From assembly GCA_010909725.1 (NCBI GenBank), contig JAACMV010000015.1:682001-746000 (forward strand): 64,000 bases of DNA. The letters run 5' to 3'. Both the position numbers and the translations under genes were made by a program. The notes beneath the pieces are model-generated. The model had not been told where the DNA came from, made no database searches, and worked only from the letters and a program-made list of their open reading frames with translations. This document shows positions 62,481 to 64,000 of the stretch, one piece after another (the first letter of the stretch is position 1; every line of letters starts with the position of its first letter). This DNA is from Picochlorum sp. 'celeri'. Taxonomy: Eukaryota > Chlorophyta > Trebouxiophyceae.

Positions 62481-62846
62481 ATGGCGAAAGGACTTCGGAG
62501 TAAAATACGCAAACATTTTAGAACTATAAAAAGAGCGACTGTATCTTCCAATCCGACCTATCAGGAAAACGAGAGAGCGAAGCAGGATGCTTTAGAGGAA
62601 ATTGCACGAGCGCCAAGGCCAGAGCGACCAGATAATGCAATGACGGGGGATGAGCAGATGGAGCTGGTTGGTGATGGGGAAGATATGGGAATGCCAGAGT
62701 TGACGTCGAAGAATCCGGCAAAAGTGGCGAGAAAATTGAGAGAAAGAAGACTGGCAAAGTTAAAGGGACAGAATAAGGGCAAGGCCAAGAAGAGCAATGC
62801 ATTAGCTGGGGCAAATCAATTTCATAAGAAGAAAAAGAAGCGATAA
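62481..62846 (+). CDS. LLPH: LLPH/DUF2423-type nucleolar protein
   Basis: Small basic protein of the LAPS18-like (LLPH, yeast YBL028C) family, associated with the nucleolus and pre-60S particles. Single exon, 121 residues. The N-terminus MAKGLRSKIRKHFRTIKR is the DUF2423 signature. A mid-section DAMTGDE-type acidic patch (MELVGDGEDMGMP) is followed by a basic tail NQFHKKKKKR. The TAA stop is immediately followed by the TAA of the opposite-strand IF-3 gene, with no base between. Confidence 0.85.
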   Translation: MAKGLRSKIRKHFRTIKRATVSSNPTYQENERAKQDALEEIARAPRPERPDNAMTGDEQMELVGDGEDMGMPELTSKNPAKVARKLRERRLAKLKGQNKGKAKKSNALAGANQFHKKKKKR

Positions 62847-63551
62847 TTATGTATTTGGTATTGGTTCGAGTTGAACGGCCCATCGATTCATTTGTGCTTT
62901 TTGAACATGTTTTGGATCCTTCACCCGTCCTACGCTGCTCAGTGATTGTAAAATGTCGTCGAGAACTTTTTTCGCTGGTTCAATCTCTCTTCCTCCTTTA
63001 AATGTAACAGAAACTTTGAGCAACTGATTGTCCTGAAGAATCTTTCGTGCTGATGACAATTTCACATCGAGGTCATGTGGTGCAATGTGGCATCCAATCC
63101 GAATCTCTTTCGGAGATGCAAGCTTTTTATTCTCCCTCGCTGCTCGTTCCTGCGCTTTTTGTTTCTGTCTCATAGTAAATACCAGCTTTTCCCACGATGT
63201 GATGCGTGCTACGGGTGGGTCTGACTGGTGTGATGCTAGAACCAGATCCAGCCCACGCTGGCTTGCTTCCTTCTTTGCCTCTTCCAACGGCAATATCTTT
63301 GTCCCTAGTGGATCACCTTCTGGGAAAACAACGCGCAACTCTCTCGCTGTTATCTGATCATTCTTCAAGGGCAAGGCTTTCTGATTCTTCATCCCTTGCT
63401 GATTCCTCTTGTGCCTGGCAGGCACAGTGGCAAATAAACGGACCCTACTCATTGTACTCTCGTATATACCGCCTGCCTCTAGTATCGAGCATTCTCCTAG
63501 TTTCACAGCACGGCCCAGCACATGCTTCAATGCCTTGTGAAGTGAGCTCAT
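62847..63551 (-). CDS. Translation initiation factor IF-3, organell-targeted (infC-like)
   Basis: Bacterial-type IF-3, predicted to act on mitochondrial (or plastid) ribosomes. Single exon, 234 residues. The first 60 residues are basic with few acids (ALKHVLGRAVKLGEC, SRVRLFATVPARHKRNQQG), a targeting peptide. IF-3 N-domain: LKNDQITARELRVVFPEGDP and LVLASHQSDPPVARI; C-domain: KEIRIGCHIAPHDLDVKLS and LLKVSVTFKGGREI. Its ATG overlaps the TGA of the upstream CHCH-protein gene in the tetramer ATGA (63551-63548), and its stop abuts the convergent LLPH stop. Met34 is an alternative start that would abolish the overlap but shorten the leader. Confidence 0.9.
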   Translation of the reverse strand: MSSLHKALKHVLGRAVKLGECSILEAGGIYESTMSRVRLFATVPARHKRNQQGMKNQKALPLKNDQITARELRVVFPEGDPLGTKILPLEEAKKEASQRGLDLVLASHQSDPPVARITSWEKLVFTMRQKQKAQERAARENKKLASPKEIRIGCHIAPHDLDVKLSSARKILQDNQLLKVSVTFKGGREIEPAKKVLDDILQSLSSVGRVKDPKHVQKAQMNRWAVQLEPIPNT

Positions 63552-64000
63552 CCTGACGTTGCTGTAGATTCCTTCTCAGCAGCTGATTTCAATCGTCTGC
63601 GTTCTGCCCTGGTTTGTACCTATACCCCACAAAAGAAGAGATTCAATGCATTGCACAGTCACATCATTCTATATGTATATGGCGTGCGTGCATACCTCTT
63701 TCTTCTTACACTCTTTGTACCTATCAAACTCATCAGCACATTGGCTTTTATCGTACTTGTTCCTATCCAAGCCTGTATATAAAAGAAAAAATAAATCAAA
63801 TTCTTGTCAGATATAGAGCGCCTGAAAGGAATAGCCCAGTGTTTCTAGTGTTCAAGATTGCCCAAGGATTGAATTTCATAATAATGGATTGAACAGTGAG
63901 TCCATCCTTCTGTTGATTGGCTGAAACCCAATCGATTCGACATGGTGGTCATTAAGAAAAGGATACGACGATGAAGTATTTGACGTACATGCAAGCGATG
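63548..64000 (-). CDS. CHCH-domain protein (CHCHD7/Cox23-like), 5' partial
   Basis: Intermembrane-space twin-CX9C protein, probably a cytochrome-oxidase assembly factor. Exons seen: the 3' end of an exon at 64000-63989 (SLA and the first base of Cys), 63772-63696 and 63619-63548, with introns of 216 and 76 bp. The joins give SLACLDRNKYDKSQCADEFD followed by RYKECKKKE. Cys-Asp-(CX9C)-type spacing is visible: C-ADEFDRYKE-C, and the preceding Cys at the splice junction belongs to the first pair. The tail VQTRAERRRLKSAAEKE is basic. The start lies beyond the window. Its TGA overlaps the IF-3 ATG. Confidence 0.8.

Overview
The window is nuclear DNA of a eukaryotic green alga. It carries a chlorophyll a/b antenna protein most like Lhca3, a plastid-type uroporphyrinogen decarboxylase, a plant-style two-domain GTP cyclohydrolase I, a violaxanthin de-epoxidase-related protein, a K+-type vacuolar H+-pyrophosphatase and plant-like S6 kinase and Raf-like kinase genes. 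It also has spliceosomal introns and an intron-containing tRNA-Trp. Genes are very dense (about 47 in 64 kb), intergenic gaps are often under 60 bp, and introns are few and mostly 62-120 bp. This fits a compact chlorophyte genome; a small trebouxiophyte such as Picochlorum is my best guess, untested.

Layout. 0-5 kb: PP2C phosphatase (cut by the left edge), GPKOW/MOS2 splicing factor, DUF1764 protein, strictosidine-synthase-like protein. 5-16 kb: SR-protein kinase, ribosomal protein eS12, omega-amidase, small ankyrin protein, BCAS3-like WD protein, S6 kinase, Sas10/Utp3. 17-24 kb: FAM98, Mrt4, an acidic single-membrane-span protein, UPF1, and a candidate 43-residue two-exon gene. 24-36 kb: membrane M1 aminopeptidase, Dpy-30, a Get2/CAML-like protein, VDE-related protein, ATP synthase subunit g, a four-span membrane protein, a glutaredoxin-DUF547 fusion, a glycosyltransferase. 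36-46 kb: mitochondrial pyruvate carrier, pyruvate dehydrogenase kinase, dihydroorotase, PCNA, H+-PPase, Lhca3, a secreted protein. 46-54 kb: GTP cyclohydrolase I, a long ankyrin-array protein, a palindrome-rich spacer with tRNA-Trp, UROD, a small basic protein. 54-64 kb: Raf-like kinase fused to a propeller-like region, eIF4A, a hypothetical, then Tim13, RsmG, Imp1, LLPH, IF-3 and a CHCH-domain protein cut by the right edge.

Most genes are unrelated housekeeping genes packed for economy. Some neighbours share a theme: the pyruvate carrier lies tail to tail with pyruvate dehydrogenase kinase, dihydroorotase and PCNA share one short divergent promoter region, and 60-64 kb is rich in organelle-biogenesis genes. 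The most unusual layout is at the right end. The CHCH-protein gene and the IF-3 gene overlap through an ATGA stop/start, and the IF-3 stop abuts the stop of the convergent LLPH gene. Several other same-strand pairs are 22-53 bp apart, which suggests dicistronic transcripts.

Introns were placed by hand from donor and acceptor signals. Every complete multi-exon model here gives a frame divisible by three, which is the main internal check. Family names rest on motif recognition, not on searches.
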